This document shows, piece by piece, positions 26,255-34,246 of a stretch of 64,000 bases of DNA (position 1 is its first letter; every line of letters starts with the position of its first letter). The stretch is from Bacteroidota bacterium (GTDB lineage: Bacteria > Bacteroidota > Bacteroidia > Chitinophagales > Chitinophagaceae): positions 1 through 64,000 of the forward strand of contig JAEZGS010000026.1 of the NCBI GenBank assembly GCA_023437225.1, given 5' to 3'. A program made the position numbers and the translations under genes. The notes under the pieces are model-generated. The model was not told where the DNA came from and made no database searches. It saw nothing but the letters and a program-made list of their open reading frames with translations.

Positions 26255-26290
26255 CAAAAGTACGAATGACAGGCACATAAAATAATTTTG
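26255..26290. promoter_or_regulatory. Divergent -7 elements between HD gene and porX
   Basis: TACTTTTG on the minus strand (26262-26255) faces the HD gene, 41 bp from its start. TAATTTTG on the plus strand (26283-26290) faces porX, 41 bp from its ATG. Both match TAnnTTTG; -33 boxes are not clear. The spacing to each start is the same. Confidence 0.5.
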
Positions 26291-26331
26291 TTAGCTTGTT
26301 GCATTAATAGATCAATTAAAGAACAATCAGT

Positions 26332-27888
26332 ATGGGTCTTGCCAAAATCTTATGGGTGGACGATGAAATGGAAAGCCTTCGCTCGCAAATTCTCTTTCTC
26401 GAAAACAAAGGTTACGAAGTAGAATCTCTTACGAATGGTTTTGATGCAATTGATTACATCAAAGAAAATCATGTAGACGTTGTTCTCCTTGATGAATCAA
26501 TGCCCGGCATCACGGGACTGGAAACGCTGGCGCAGATAAAAGAAATCAATAGCCAGGTGCCCGTTGTGCTCATTACCAAAAATGAAACCGAGAACCTGAT
26601 GGACGATGCCATTGGCAACCAGATCACGGATTATCTCATTAAGCCGGTGAATCCTAACCAGGTGTTGCTAAGCTTAAAAAAGATCATTGATAATAAGCGA
26701 CTGGTTGCTGAACGAACTACATCTGCGTATCAGCAACAGTTTAGAAATCTGTTCATGGCTTTGAACAGTAATCCCGATCATAACGAATGGATGGACATCT
26801 ATCGCAAACTTGTGTACTGGGAACTTGAGATGGAAAAAAGCGATAGTCCTGAAATGCGCGAGGTTCTACAATCACAGAAGAGCGAAGCAAATACTGAGTT
26901 CTTCAAATTCGTTTCAAAAAATTATCCCAAATGGATCGGCCCTAAAAGCGAAGCAGGTCCGATCATGTCTCATACACTGTTTAAGTTCAAAGTGCTGCCG
27001 CATATTGAAAAAGGCATTCCAACTTTTTTTGTGTTGCTCGACAATCTGAGGTTTGATCAATGGAAAGCAATACAACCCATATTTTCTGAGAGCTTCAGGA
27101 TACTGGAGGAAGAGACATTTTACAGCATATTGCCAACAGCAACGCAGTACAGTCGCAATGCGATCTTCTCCGGTTTATTACCTATTGATATCGAAAAACA
27201 ATTCCCCGGTAGCTGGAAGAACGATGAGGAAGAAGGCGGTAAGAATTTATTTGAAGAGGAGTTCTTTCGTTCGCAGTTAAAGCGATTGAAGCGCGATGAC
27301 ATCAGGATGTCTTACACCAAAGTGCTGAACCATCAGGCAGGGCAGGAACTCGTTAATAACGTGCACAATCTTTTAGGTAATGATCTTAACGTGATCGTGT
27401 ACAACTTCGTGGACATGCTCAGTCATGCACGTACTGAAATGGAAGTTCTAAAAGAACTGGCCAGTGATGAGATCAGTTACAGATCGGTAACAAGAAGCTG
27501 GTTTGAGCATTCACCATTGAACCAGGCATTGAAGCGCATTGCTGATAAAAAATTCAATTTAATTCTGGCCACGGATCATGGAAGCGTACGTGTAAAGACA
27601 CCGGCGAAAGTTATCGGAGATAAGCAAACCACCACCAACTTAAGATACAAGCATGGAAGGAATCTTAACTACGAGGCAAAGGAAGTGCTGGCGTTCAGGG
27701 ATCCGAAAGAAGCAGGGCTGCCGGTTCCGACGGTAAATTCATCGTTTATTTTTGCGAAGGAAGACCTGTTTCTGTGCTACCCAAATAATTACAATTATTA
27801 TGTGAATTATTATCGCAATACGTTTCAGCACGGTGGGATCAGTCTCGAAGAGATGATCGTTCCAATAATTAAGATGACAACCAGGTAA
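26332..27888 (+). CDS. porX: PorX-type response regulator with PglZ domain
   Basis: PorX is the response regulator that controls the type IX secretion system in Bacteroidota; its PglZ domain is an alkaline-phosphatase-superfamily domain reported to act on oligonucleotides. The 518-residue protein has a receiver domain at 1-120 with the acceptor Asp54 (VVLLDESMPG) and Lys in YLIKPVNP, a helical linker, and the PglZ domain from about 215, with FVLLDNLRFDQW, ATQYSRNAIFSG, ILATDHGS and the late TNLRYKHGR. The sensor porY is not in this window. It is divergent from the HD-lpx operon. Confidence 0.93.
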   Translation: MGLAKILWVDDEMESLRSQILFLENKGYEVESLTNGFDAIDYIKENHVDVVLLDESMPGITGLETLAQIKEINSQVPVVLITKNETENLMDDAIGNQITDYLIKPVNPNQVLLSLKKIIDNKRLVAERTTSAYQQQFRNLFMALNSNPDHNEWMDIYRKLVYWELEMEKSDSPEMREVLQSQKSEANTEFFKFVSKNYPKWIGPKSEAGPIMSHTLFKFKVLPHIEKGIPTFFVLLDNLRFDQWKAIQPIFSESFRILEEETFYSILPTATQYSRNAIFSGLLPIDIEKQFPGSWKNDEEEGGKNLFEEEFFRSQLKRLKRDDIRMSYTKVLNHQAGQELVNNVHNLLGNDLNVIVYNFVDMLSHARTEMEVLKELASDEISYRSVTRSWFEHSPLNQALKRIADKKFNLILATDHGSVRVKTPAKVIGDKQTTTNLRYKHGRNLNYEAKEVLAFRDPKEAGLPVPTVNSSFIFAKEDLFLCYPNNYNYYVNYYRNTFQHGGISLEEMIVPIIKMTTR

Positions 27889-27897
27889 ATTTTGATT

Positions 27898-27905
27898 TAG
27901 TTTTG
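27898..27905 (+). promoter_or_regulatory. -7 element close to the start of the 96-residue gene
   Basis: TAGTTTTG, a full TAnnTTTG match, begins 7 bp after the porX stop codon. It ends five bases before the ATG at 27911, so transcription from it would give a leaderless or nearly leaderless mRNA. Confidence 0.45.
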
Positions 27906-27910
27906 CGACT

Positions 27911-28201
27911 ATGAAATACACGCAGAATACCCTCGACAAGATCGAAAAGATCCTCGACGAGATGGAGTATGTGGTGCGATATGAGAGAGGAAACTTTCAG
28001 AGCGGGTATTGTATACTCGAACAAAGAAAAGTGGTGGTATTGAATAAATTTCTTCAAATGGAAGGAAGGATCAATACGCTGATGGACATCATCCCCCAAT
28101 TGATCATCGAGCCGTCGCACCTTAGCCCGGAGGCGCGAAAAACTTATGATGAGATCATAGCAAGAAAAGAAGCAGGGCAGGATCAAAAAACCGAAGAATG
28201 A
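27911..28201 (+). CDS. Conserved small protein of unknown function
   Basis: A 96-residue soluble protein starting MKYTQNTLDKIEKIL. It is mainly helical by composition, with a short strand-rich middle (FQSGYCILEQRKVVVLNKF) and a Lys/Glu-rich C-terminus. I recognise no named domain; similar short proteins appear to be conserved in Bacteroidota next to porX and the PhnP-like hydrolase, which supports a real gene. The 23-bp spacings to porX and to the next gene suggest one operon. Confidence 0.75.
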   Translation: MKYTQNTLDKIEKILDEMEYVVRYERGNFQSGYCILEQRKVVVLNKFLQMEGRINTLMDIIPQLIIEPSHLSPEARKTYDEIIARKEAGQDQKTEE

Positions 28202-28224
28202 CAATTCTTCTTTAGTTTTATAAG

Positions 28225-29001
28225 GTGACGCATTCTCCTATCCAGGTAACATTTTTAGGAACAGGTACAAGCACAGGCGTACCGATGATAGCCTGCAATT
28301 GTCCCGTTTGTACTTCACAGGATTCGCGCGATAAGCGACTTCGTTCAAGCATCGCCGTTAGTAATGGTCGCACTACCATTGTAATTGATTCAGGTCCCGA
28401 TTTCAGGCAGCAAATGTTGCGGGCTGATATCCGCAAACTCGATGCATTGGTGTATACGCATCCACACAAGGATCATGTTGCGGGGATGGATGATGTGCGT
28501 GCATACAATTACTTTCAACAAAAGCCGATGGAAGTGTATGCGAACGAAATGACACAGGATGTTCTGGTGCGTGAGTTTCCTTACGCGTTTTCTGAAACAA
28601 GATATCCCGGAGTTCCCGAGGTAAAACTCAATACAATTGACACAGATCCCTTTTGGGTGGGAGACATGTATATTGTGCCGATAGAAGTATGGCATATGAA
28701 AATGCCGGTACTTGGATTCCGCATCAATAACTTTACCTACATCACCGATGCCAACAGGATCGAACCTGCGGAGAAAGAAAAAATTAAAGGATCTGAAGTG
28801 CTGGTGGTAAATGCACTCAGAAAAGAAAAGCACATCTCACATTTCAATTTGTCCGAAGCGATCGATCTTGGTCTTGAAGTAGGAGCCGGCACTACATACT
28901 TCACACATATCAGTCATCAATTGGGCAGACATCAGGATATCGAAAATGAGTTACCTGCCAACATGCATTTAGCGCACGACGGGCTGTTTTTTTCTGTTTG
29001 A
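28225..29001 (+). CDS. PhnP-like MBL-fold hydrolase
   Basis: A 258-residue metallo-hydrolase, GTG start at 28225 preceded by TAAG. The N-terminus QVTFLGTGTSTGVP and the two-Cys pair in CNCPVC are typical of the PhnP / RNase Z-like branch. Metal ligands: HPHKDH at 79-84 with AGMDD after it, a later His in EVWHMKM, Asp in YITDANRI, and FTHISHQLG near the end. PhnP itself is a cyclic ribose phosphate phosphodiesterase; whether this protein shares that substrate is unknown, since no phn genes are near. Confidence 0.85.
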   Translation: MTHSPIQVTFLGTGTSTGVPMIACNCPVCTSQDSRDKRLRSSIAVSNGRTTIVIDSGPDFRQQMLRADIRKLDALVYTHPHKDHVAGMDDVRAYNYFQQKPMEVYANEMTQDVLVREFPYAFSETRYPGVPEVKLNTIDTDPFWVGDMYIVPIEVWHMKMPVLGFRINNFTYITDANRIEPAEKEKIKGSEVLVVNALRKEKHISHFNLSEAIDLGLEVGAGTTYFTHISHQLGRHQDIENELPANMHLAHDGLFFSV

Positions 29002-29064
29002 TTTGCGATGAAAACATCATTGCGTTGTTTGAGCATCCTGCTAGTTTTATGAAAACAAACAGTG

Positions 29065-30027
29065 ATGGAAGCAGCGTGGAAAGAGTACTTTGTTTTCAGT
29101 AAAAAGGAACGGGTTGCAGTGCTGATCCTTTTAGTGATCATGGTTGCATTGATCTTTCTTCCTTCGATTTTTGAACAGCGACAAATAGCTGAGGAGAGTA
29201 TTGTGTGGATGAAAGTGGATTCTGTTTTGCTTGCACGCGAGAGCTCGAAGTCGGAAAGTTCCGGGCGATCCGGTTATTACCAGTCGCACAACAGCAAGAC
29301 GGGGACCGTCAATTCCCGACCGGCTTCCAACGCGGTGGTTACGTTGTCAGAACCATTTTATTTCGATCCGAATACGGCGAGTATGGAAGATCTGAAGCGA
29401 TTGGGTTTGCAGGAAAAAGTTGCAGTAACAATACAACGATTTGTTTCAAAGGGTGGGAGGTTCCGGGAGGCGCGCGACCTCGAACGGGTTTATGGGTTGA
29501 GAGAAGCGGTGGTAAAGAGGTTGATGCCCTACGTAAGAATACAAGCGGATCACCGCCCCTCTTTGAAACAAAAAGAGAAACGATCAGTGGGTAGATTAAG
29601 CATTGAGGTCAATTCGGCTTCAATGGAGGACTGGGAGCGACTTCCAGGCATTGGACCAGCGCTGGCAAAAAGAATAATGACATTCCGCGACAAGCTCGGT
29701 GGATTCCATTCCGTGATACAGGTGAAAGAAACTTACGGGTTGGCAGATTCGGTATATACGAAGATTGAAAGCTCGCTGCAATGTGATGCACTCGCTATCC
29801 GGAAGATCGATATCAACCAGGCAACGGAGGCGGAACTCAGCAATCATCCTTACTTGCGCAGCAAGATCGCCCGTGCGATTATAAGTTATCGCAAGGAGCA
29901 TGGCGCCTTCGCCACTGCGGGCGACATAACGAAACTGCCTGTTGTTGACGCAGAACTTTTCCGGAAGGTCGGACCCTATTTAACTGCTAACGCAATGGGT
30001 AAGGACGTCGCCCAAAATTTCAAATAA
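29065..30027 (+). CDS. Helix-hairpin-helix protein, ComEA-like
   Basis: A 320-residue protein with one N-terminal membrane helix (VAVLILLVIMVALIFLP, about residues 18-35) and at least three helix-hairpin-helix segments in the C-terminal two thirds: FDPNTASMEDLKRLGL, VNSASMEDWERLPGIGP and DINQATEAELSNHP. ComEA-type domains bind DNA without sequence preference, and ComEA works in natural transformation; in Bacteroidota the role of such triple-HhH proteins is not settled. The start could be GTG 29062 or ATG 29065; I use the ATG. Confidence 0.85.
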   Translation: MEAAWKEYFVFSKKERVAVLILLVIMVALIFLPSIFEQRQIAEESIVWMKVDSVLLARESSKSESSGRSGYYQSHNSKTGTVNSRPASNAVVTLSEPFYFDPNTASMEDLKRLGLQEKVAVTIQRFVSKGGRFREARDLERVYGLREAVVKRLMPYVRIQADHRPSLKQKEKRSVGRLSIEVNSASMEDWERLPGIGPALAKRIMTFRDKLGGFHSVIQVKETYGLADSVYTKIESSLQCDALAIRKIDINQATEAELSNHPYLRSKIARAIISYRKEHGAFATAGDITKLPVVDAELFRKVGPYLTANAMGKDVAQNFK

Positions 30028-30093
30028 AAACTTTGACCCGTGGCTGCTAACGTTTGTTAGTTTCTGTTATATTGCAGGCATTACCATCAAACT

Positions 30094-31239
30094 ATGTTAA
30101 CAGCAACCAACGAAGTCATTTCGCATGTCGCCACCGTAGCCCGCGACTTTGCACGAGAGTATATCAAGCCCCACGTAATGGAATGGGACGAGCAACAGAT
30201 ATTTCCTGTAAAAGCATTCCGGGAAATGGGAAAGCTCGGTCTTATGGGCGTATTAGTACCGGAGCACTACGGGGGCTCGGGAATGGGATACCACGAGTAC
30301 GTGGCCGTTATCAAAGAAATTTCAAAAGTATGTGGCAGCATCGGCCTAAGCGTTGCTGCGCATAATTCATTATGCACAGGACATATATTGAGTTTTGGAA
30401 ATGATGCTCAAAAGCTGAAATACCTACCGCTGCTGGCTTCTGGCGAATGGATAGGCGCGTGGGGATTGACAGAGCCCAACACCGGTAGTGATGCGGGCAA
30501 CATGAAATGTGTTGCGGTGAAGGAAGGAAATGAGTGGGTGCTAAATGGAACGAAGAACTGGATCACGCACGGCATTAGTGGCGAAGTGGCGGTAGTAATC
30601 GCCAGAACGGGCGAACCGCGGACAAAAGACAATGCGACAGCGTTTATTGTTGAGCGAGGCACACCAGGTTTCAGCGGAGGAAAAAAAGAAAACAAACTCG
30701 GTATGCGCGCCAGCGAAACCGCCGAAATGATATTTGATAATTGTCGCATCCCCGAAGAGAACATGTTGGGTCGCGAAGGCGACGGATTCAAGCAGGCAAT
30801 GAAAGTGCTCGATGGCGGTCGCATTTCAATTGCGGCGTTGTCGCTAGGTATTGCATGTGGTGCTTATGAAGCGGCGTTGCAGTATGCAAAAGAGCGACAT
30901 CAGTTTGATCAGCCGATTGCAAATTTCCAGGGGATATCATTCAAGCTTGCAGATATGTTCACAGAGATAACTGCGGCGGAATTACTGATCCAACAAGCCG
31001 CTGAATTGAAAAACAACCATAAGCCTGTTACTACTCAGGCAGCAATGGCAAAATATTATGCAAGTGAAGTAGCAGTACGTGTTGCCAATGATGCGGTGCA
31101 GATCTTCGGAGGATATGGATATACGAAAGACTTCCCTGTTGAAAAATTTTACCGCGACAGCAAGCTTTGCACAATAGGAGAGGGAACCTCGGAGATCCAG
31201 AAAATAGTTATTGCTAGAGAGGAGTTGAAGAGATTTTAG
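30094..31239 (+). CDS. Acyl-CoA dehydrogenase
   Basis: A 381-residue FAD enzyme that makes trans-2-enoyl-CoA in fatty-acid or branched-chain amino-acid breakdown. Signatures: GAWGLTEPNTGSDAGNM (FAD-binding), NGTKNWITHG, LGMRASETAEM, and C-terminal FGGYGYTKDFPVEKFYRDSK and IGEGTSEIQKIVIARE. The catalytic Glu position of the short-chain type falls in the YTKDFPVEKFYRD and EGTSEIQ region. Stand-alone gene. Confidence 0.95.
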   Translation: MLTATNEVISHVATVARDFAREYIKPHVMEWDEQQIFPVKAFREMGKLGLMGVLVPEHYGGSGMGYHEYVAVIKEISKVCGSIGLSVAAHNSLCTGHILSFGNDAQKLKYLPLLASGEWIGAWGLTEPNTGSDAGNMKCVAVKEGNEWVLNGTKNWITHGISGEVAVVIARTGEPRTKDNATAFIVERGTPGFSGGKKENKLGMRASETAEMIFDNCRIPEENMLGREGDGFKQAMKVLDGGRISIAALSLGIACGAYEAALQYAKERHQFDQPIANFQGISFKLADMFTEITAAELLIQQAAELKNNHKPVTTQAAMAKYYASEVAVRVANDAVQIFGGYGYTKDFPVEKFYRDSKLCTIGEGTSEIQKIVIAREELKRF

Positions 31240-31270
31240 GCGTAGGGGTGTGGCATTAATTTGGTCACAA

Positions 31271-31292
31271 GCATAGGAAACGTTTCCTATGC
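31271..31292. promoter_or_regulatory. 22-bp perfect palindrome over the NlpC/P60 start codon
   Basis: The half-site is GCATAGGAAAC and the other half is its exact reverse complement, with no spacer. The start ATG (31289-31291) lies in the right arm. The core GGAAACGTTTCC, with a central CG, is of the type bound by LacI-family repressors. As RNA, the arms could pair with a small loop and hide the start codon. Confidence 0.7.
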
Positions 31293-31891
31293 GAAAAACT
31301 GCCACATATTGTACTCAGTTTGTTGTTGCTATTACACTCTCAGCGCTGGCTTCATGTGACAGCAAACAACAGAAAATTGGATCCGCACCTGGTGCGGATA
31401 CTCCTGCCGTTTACCGATACGTTGATTCTTCTGAATTGGAACCACCGGGGGAAGATACTGTTGTGTTGATCAACGACCTTGATAATATTGATCCTGAAAA
31501 GTTAATGACCTTTGCGGAAACACTTGTTGGTATTCCCTACAAGTACGCGTCCACAGATCCAAAAGTTGGATTCGATTGTTCAGGCTTCATTACTTATGTA
31601 TTCAATCACTTCAGTGCCAAAGTGCCGCGCTCATCAATAGAATTCACAAATGTAGGTGATGTTATCACCGAAACAGAAGCACGCCGCGGAGACATCATTC
31701 TTTTTACCGGCACTAATCCCAATGAGAAACACGTGGGTCATATGGGGCTGGTAACTTCCAACGATGCAACAGGATTGAGTTTCATTCATTCAACTTCCGG
31801 CAAGGCGTACTCGGTGACTGTTACCCCATTGAATGATTATTACAGAACGAGGTTAGTCGGATTCAGAAGGGTGTTTAAATACGGAGGATGA
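31289..31891 (+). CDS. NlpC/P60 family lipoprotein endopeptidase
   Basis: A 200-residue probable murein endopeptidase that would cut peptide stems of peptidoglycan. The N-terminus is a lipoprotein signal with lipobox ALAS-C, modified Cys at 23. The NlpC/P60 domain runs from about 70 to 195: catalytic Cys97 in FDCSGF, His151 in HVGHMGLV, and His166 in FIHSTSG. The linker from 24 to 65 is acidic. The start codon lies within a 22-bp palindrome, which points to control at that site. Three 11-bp repeats follow the stop codon. Confidence 0.92.
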   Translation: MRKTATYCTQFVVAITLSALASCDSKQQKIGSAPGADTPAVYRYVDSSELEPPGEDTVVLINDLDNIDPEKLMTFAETLVGIPYKYASTDPKVGFDCSGFITYVFNHFSAKVPRSSIEFTNVGDVITETEARRGDIILFTGTNPNEKHVGHMGLVTSNDATGLSFIHSTSGKAYSVTVTPLNDYYRTRLVGFRRVFKYGG

Positions 31892-31924
31892 GATAAGGAG
31901 AAGATAAGGAGAAGAGAAGGAGAA
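31892..31924 (+). repeat. 11-bp tandem repeat x3 after the NlpC/P60 gene
   Basis: GATAAGGAGAA at 31892-31902 and 31903-31913, and a variant GAGAAGGAGAA at 31914-31924. The first unit begins at the base after the TGA stop. The strand is purine-rich in the sense of the upstream gene. Confidence 0.85.
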
Positions 31925-31974
31925 ACATACACAATAACCTCCCATGCCGCTGTCTTTATATCGATCAAAAAGCA

Positions 31975-31998
31975 AAACGCCCGGCGTACCGGGCGTTT
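31975..31998. terminator. Bidirectional terminator between NlpC/P60 and clpX cluster
   Basis: AAACGCCCGG (31975-31984) pairs with CCGGGCGTTT (31989-31998) around a 4-nt loop. On the minus strand it is followed by TTTGC and five T, so it terminates the clpX transcript; it can also stop plus-strand transcription. Confidence 0.9.
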
Positions 31999-32019
31999 CA
32001 TATTTCATTACTTCATCAA

Positions 32020-32193
32020 CTATCCATCGATGAAATCATCTTTCTTATCCTTGAACTTAAAAAGATTGTCTATCGCACCGCCGAACATCGGGAATTTTTC
32101 TTTTGTGAATCCAGCGATGATCTGGATCGATTGGCGTGCCTGTTCTTCTGTCAGTCCTGCCTGCTTTACCAGGCGCTGTATTAATTCTTCCAT
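32020..32193 (-). CDS. Small helical protein downstream of clpX
   Basis: A 57-residue frame: MEELIQRLVKQAGLTEEQAR, then QSIQIIAGFTKEKFPMFGGA and a charged tail ending DDFIDG. It begins 20 bp after the clpX stop and ends 22 bp before a strong terminator, so it belongs to the clpX transcript. The pattern of an amphipathic helix, QAG(L/I) turn, second helix and F-x-K-x-K-F end resembles short DUF2267-like proteins and matches the frame at 7456-7608. Function unknown. Its place behind clpX suggests, without proof, a link to proteolysis. Confidence 0.75.
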   Translation of the reverse strand: MEELIQRLVKQAGLTEEQARQSIQIIAGFTKEKFPMFGGAIDNLFKFKDKKDDFIDG

Positions 32194-32213
32194 AATGGTT
32201 GATGGTTTTTTGA

Positions 32214-33449
32214 TTAAGCGACTTTCAACAAACTGATCTTGCTCTTATTGAATTTATTCTGTGCATACTCCAAATCAATATGCAATGATGTTTGTTTTGA
32301 TGAAGGCATCTCAAACATCGCATCGTTCAATATGCCTTCGCAAATACTGCGAAGTCCCCTCGCTCCAAGCTTATACTCAATTGCTTTTTCCACCATGAAG
32401 TCAAGCACTTCGTCCTCAAATGTGAGCATAATGCCTTCGAGTTCAAACAACTTCTTGTATTGCTTGATCAATGCATTTTTCGGCTCCGTCAATATCGAAC
32501 GCAGTGTTTCTTTATCCAATGGATTCAGATAAGTAACAACGGGTAAACGTCCTAACAGTTCAGGGATCAATCCGAATGTCTTCAGGTCACGTGCATTCAC
32601 ATACTGCAATAAATTCTTACGCATGCTGTCCTGCACATCCTTATTCACATTGAAGCCGATCGCATTTGTGTTCACACGTCGAGCAATTACTTTATCGATT
32701 CCGTCAAATGCACCTCCACAAATGAACAATATGTTTTGTGTATTGATCTTGATAAGCTTTTGCTCGGGATGTTTTCTTCCTCCCTGTGGTGGTACCAGTA
32801 CATCGGTTCCTTCAAGGAGTTTCAACAATCCCTGCTGGACACCTTCACCACTCACGTCGCGTGTGATTGAAGGGTTGTCGCCCTTACGTGCGATCTTATC
32901 GATCTCATCAATGTAAACAATTCCTCTTTCAGCCGCAGCAACATCGTAATTGCAAACCTGAAGCAAACGTGTCAATATGCTTTCCACATCTTCACCAACA
33001 TAACCTGCTTCGGTAAACACTGTTGCATCCACAATTGCAAAAGGAACATTCAATAATTTCGCGATCGTCTTTGCAAGCAAGGTCTTACCCGTACCCGTCT
33101 CGCCCACCATAACGATATTGCTCTTTTCGATCTCAATCTCGTTATCGGTTGGTTTCTGCTGCAGGCGCTTGTAATGATTGTACACTGCAACGGCAAGGAC
33201 CCTCTTCGCATCATCCTGTCCAATCACATATTCGTCCAGGAATTTCTTTACTTCCACTGGTTTCTTCACGTTCAGCTTAAACTGGCTTGAGCTGGCTGCA
33301 TCGTTCCGTACCATCAACTCCTGGTCGATGATCTCGCGTGCATGCTCAACACAGTTTTCGCAAATATGTCCCTCCTGGCCCGCTATCAGGATTTTTACTT
33401 CGTCGCGACTACGGCCGCAAAAGGAACAATGTAAGGTTGTCTTTGCCAT
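32214..33449 (-). CDS. clpX: ATP-dependent Clp protease ATPase subunit ClpX
   Basis: ClpX is the AAA+ unfoldase that feeds substrates to ClpP. The 411-residue protein has the N-terminal C4 zinc domain (CSFCGR and CENC), Walker A GETGTGKT, Walker B YIDEIDKIAR, the pore loop and ClpP-binding region after GGAFDGIDKVIARR, and sensor 2 in GARGLRS. The order trigger factor, clpP2, clpP1, clpX on the minus strand is the classic tig-clpP-clpX arrangement with one clpP added. Confidence 0.97.
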   Translation of the reverse strand: MAKTTLHCSFCGRSRDEVKILIAGQEGHICENCVEHAREIIDQELMVRNDAASSSQFKLNVKKPVEVKKFLDEYVIGQDDAKRVLAVAVYNHYKRLQQKPTDNEIEIEKSNIVMVGETGTGKTLLAKTIAKLLNVPFAIVDATVFTEAGYVGEDVESILTRLLQVCNYDVAAAERGIVYIDEIDKIARKGDNPSITRDVSGEGVQQGLLKLLEGTDVLVPPQGGRKHPEQKLIKINTQNILFICGGAFDGIDKVIARRVNTNAIGFNVNKDVQDSMRKNLLQYVNARDLKTFGLIPELLGRLPVVTYLNPLDKETLRSILTEPKNALIKQYKKLFELEGIMLTFEDEVLDFMVEKAIEYKLGARGLRSICEGILNDAMFEMPSSKQTSLHIDLEYAQNKFNKSKISLLKVA

Positions 33450-33501
33450 TTATCTGATTTACCTCTATTATGATTACAAACTTCAAAAATACGCTGCCTG
33501 C

Positions 33502-33513
33502 GCGTGCAAAGGT
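33502..33513 (-). promoter_or_regulatory. Possible clpX promoter element shared with tig
   Basis: On the minus strand this reads ACCTTTGCACGC, identical over 12 bases to the tig upstream region at 36634-36645. Here the -7 box is GACCTTTG, one mismatch from TAnnTTTG. It lies 53 bp before the clpX start, downstream of the clpP1 terminator. Confidence 0.4.
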
Positions 33514-33535
33514 CAACAAACTTTTCTACAAGCCA

Positions 33536-33564
33536 ATAAAAACAAACCGCCATTGGCGGTTTGT
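33536..33564 (-). terminator. Terminator after clpP1
   Basis: ACAAACCGCC (33542-33551) pairs with GGCGGTTTGT (33555-33564) around a 3-nt loop. On the minus strand the stem runs straight into TTTGTTTTTATT, giving a rho-independent terminator 21 bp after the clpP1 stop; clpX is therefore likely to need its own promoter. Confidence 0.88.
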
Positions 33565-33584
33565 AACATTTTATTTGAGGTAGC

Positions 33585-34220
33585 TTAAAGCTTGTCGGCT
33601 ATCTCGTCCACGATCCCGTATTCCAGAGCTTCCTTCGCATCCATCCAGTAATCGCGGTCAAAATCTTTCATCACCTGCTCAAATTTTTTACCGCAATTCT
33701 CTGCAAGGATCCTGGCACTGATCTCTTTTACCCGCTTCGTTTGTTTCGCGGTGATCTCGAGGTCAACACTCACTCCCTGGATATGTCCGCCAAGGCTTGG
33801 CTGATGGATCATGACTTCTCCATGAGGGTAGATCAGTCGCTTTCCTTTCACCCCGCCACTCAATAAGATAGATCCCATTGAAGCTGCAAGGCCCATGCAG
33901 ATGGTACTTACAGGACTTTTGATCATCCGCATGGTATCATAAATGACCATACCGCTGGTTACCACACCACCGGGACTATTGATGAAAAATTTGATCTCTT
34001 CGCCGGGTTTATCGGCATCGAGCAACAACATCTTTGTAGTTACTTCACGTGCAGAGCGGTCATCAACCGGCCCCCATAGGTAAACCGCACGCGTTTCAAA
34101 AAACTGCTTCTCCAACCGCTTCATCAACGCTGTCATTTCTGGCGTCTTCTCTGATTTTTCTTCTTTCTCTTCGTCGTCCATTCTGAAAGGCTGGAACAAA
34201 TGTTTTGAGTATAATGACAT
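33585..34220 (-). CDS. clpP: ATP-dependent Clp protease proteolytic subunit (copy 1)
   Basis: A 211-residue serine peptidase subunit. The catalytic triad is complete: Ser114 (GLAASMGS), His139 (MIHQPSLGG) and Asp186 (DFDRDYWM). The N-terminus carries an unusual acidic stretch (MDDEEKEEKSEKTPEM, about 14-29) before the processing region. It lies 26 bp after the second clpP gene ends, so both are in one transcript. The two proteins differ clearly, so they may form mixed rings. Confidence 0.94.
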   Translation of the reverse strand: MSLYSKHLFQPFRMDDEEKEEKSEKTPEMTALMKRLEKQFFETRAVYLWGPVDDRSAREVTTKMLLLDADKPGEEIKFFINSPGGVVTSGMVIYDTMRMIKSPVSTICMGLAASMGSILLSGGVKGKRLIYPHGEVMIHQPSLGGHIQGVSVDLEITAKQTKRVKEISARILAENCGKKFEQVMKDFDRDYWMDAKEALEYGIVDEIADKL

Positions 34221-34246
34221 AGTCTTGATATGAATGGTTTTAATGA

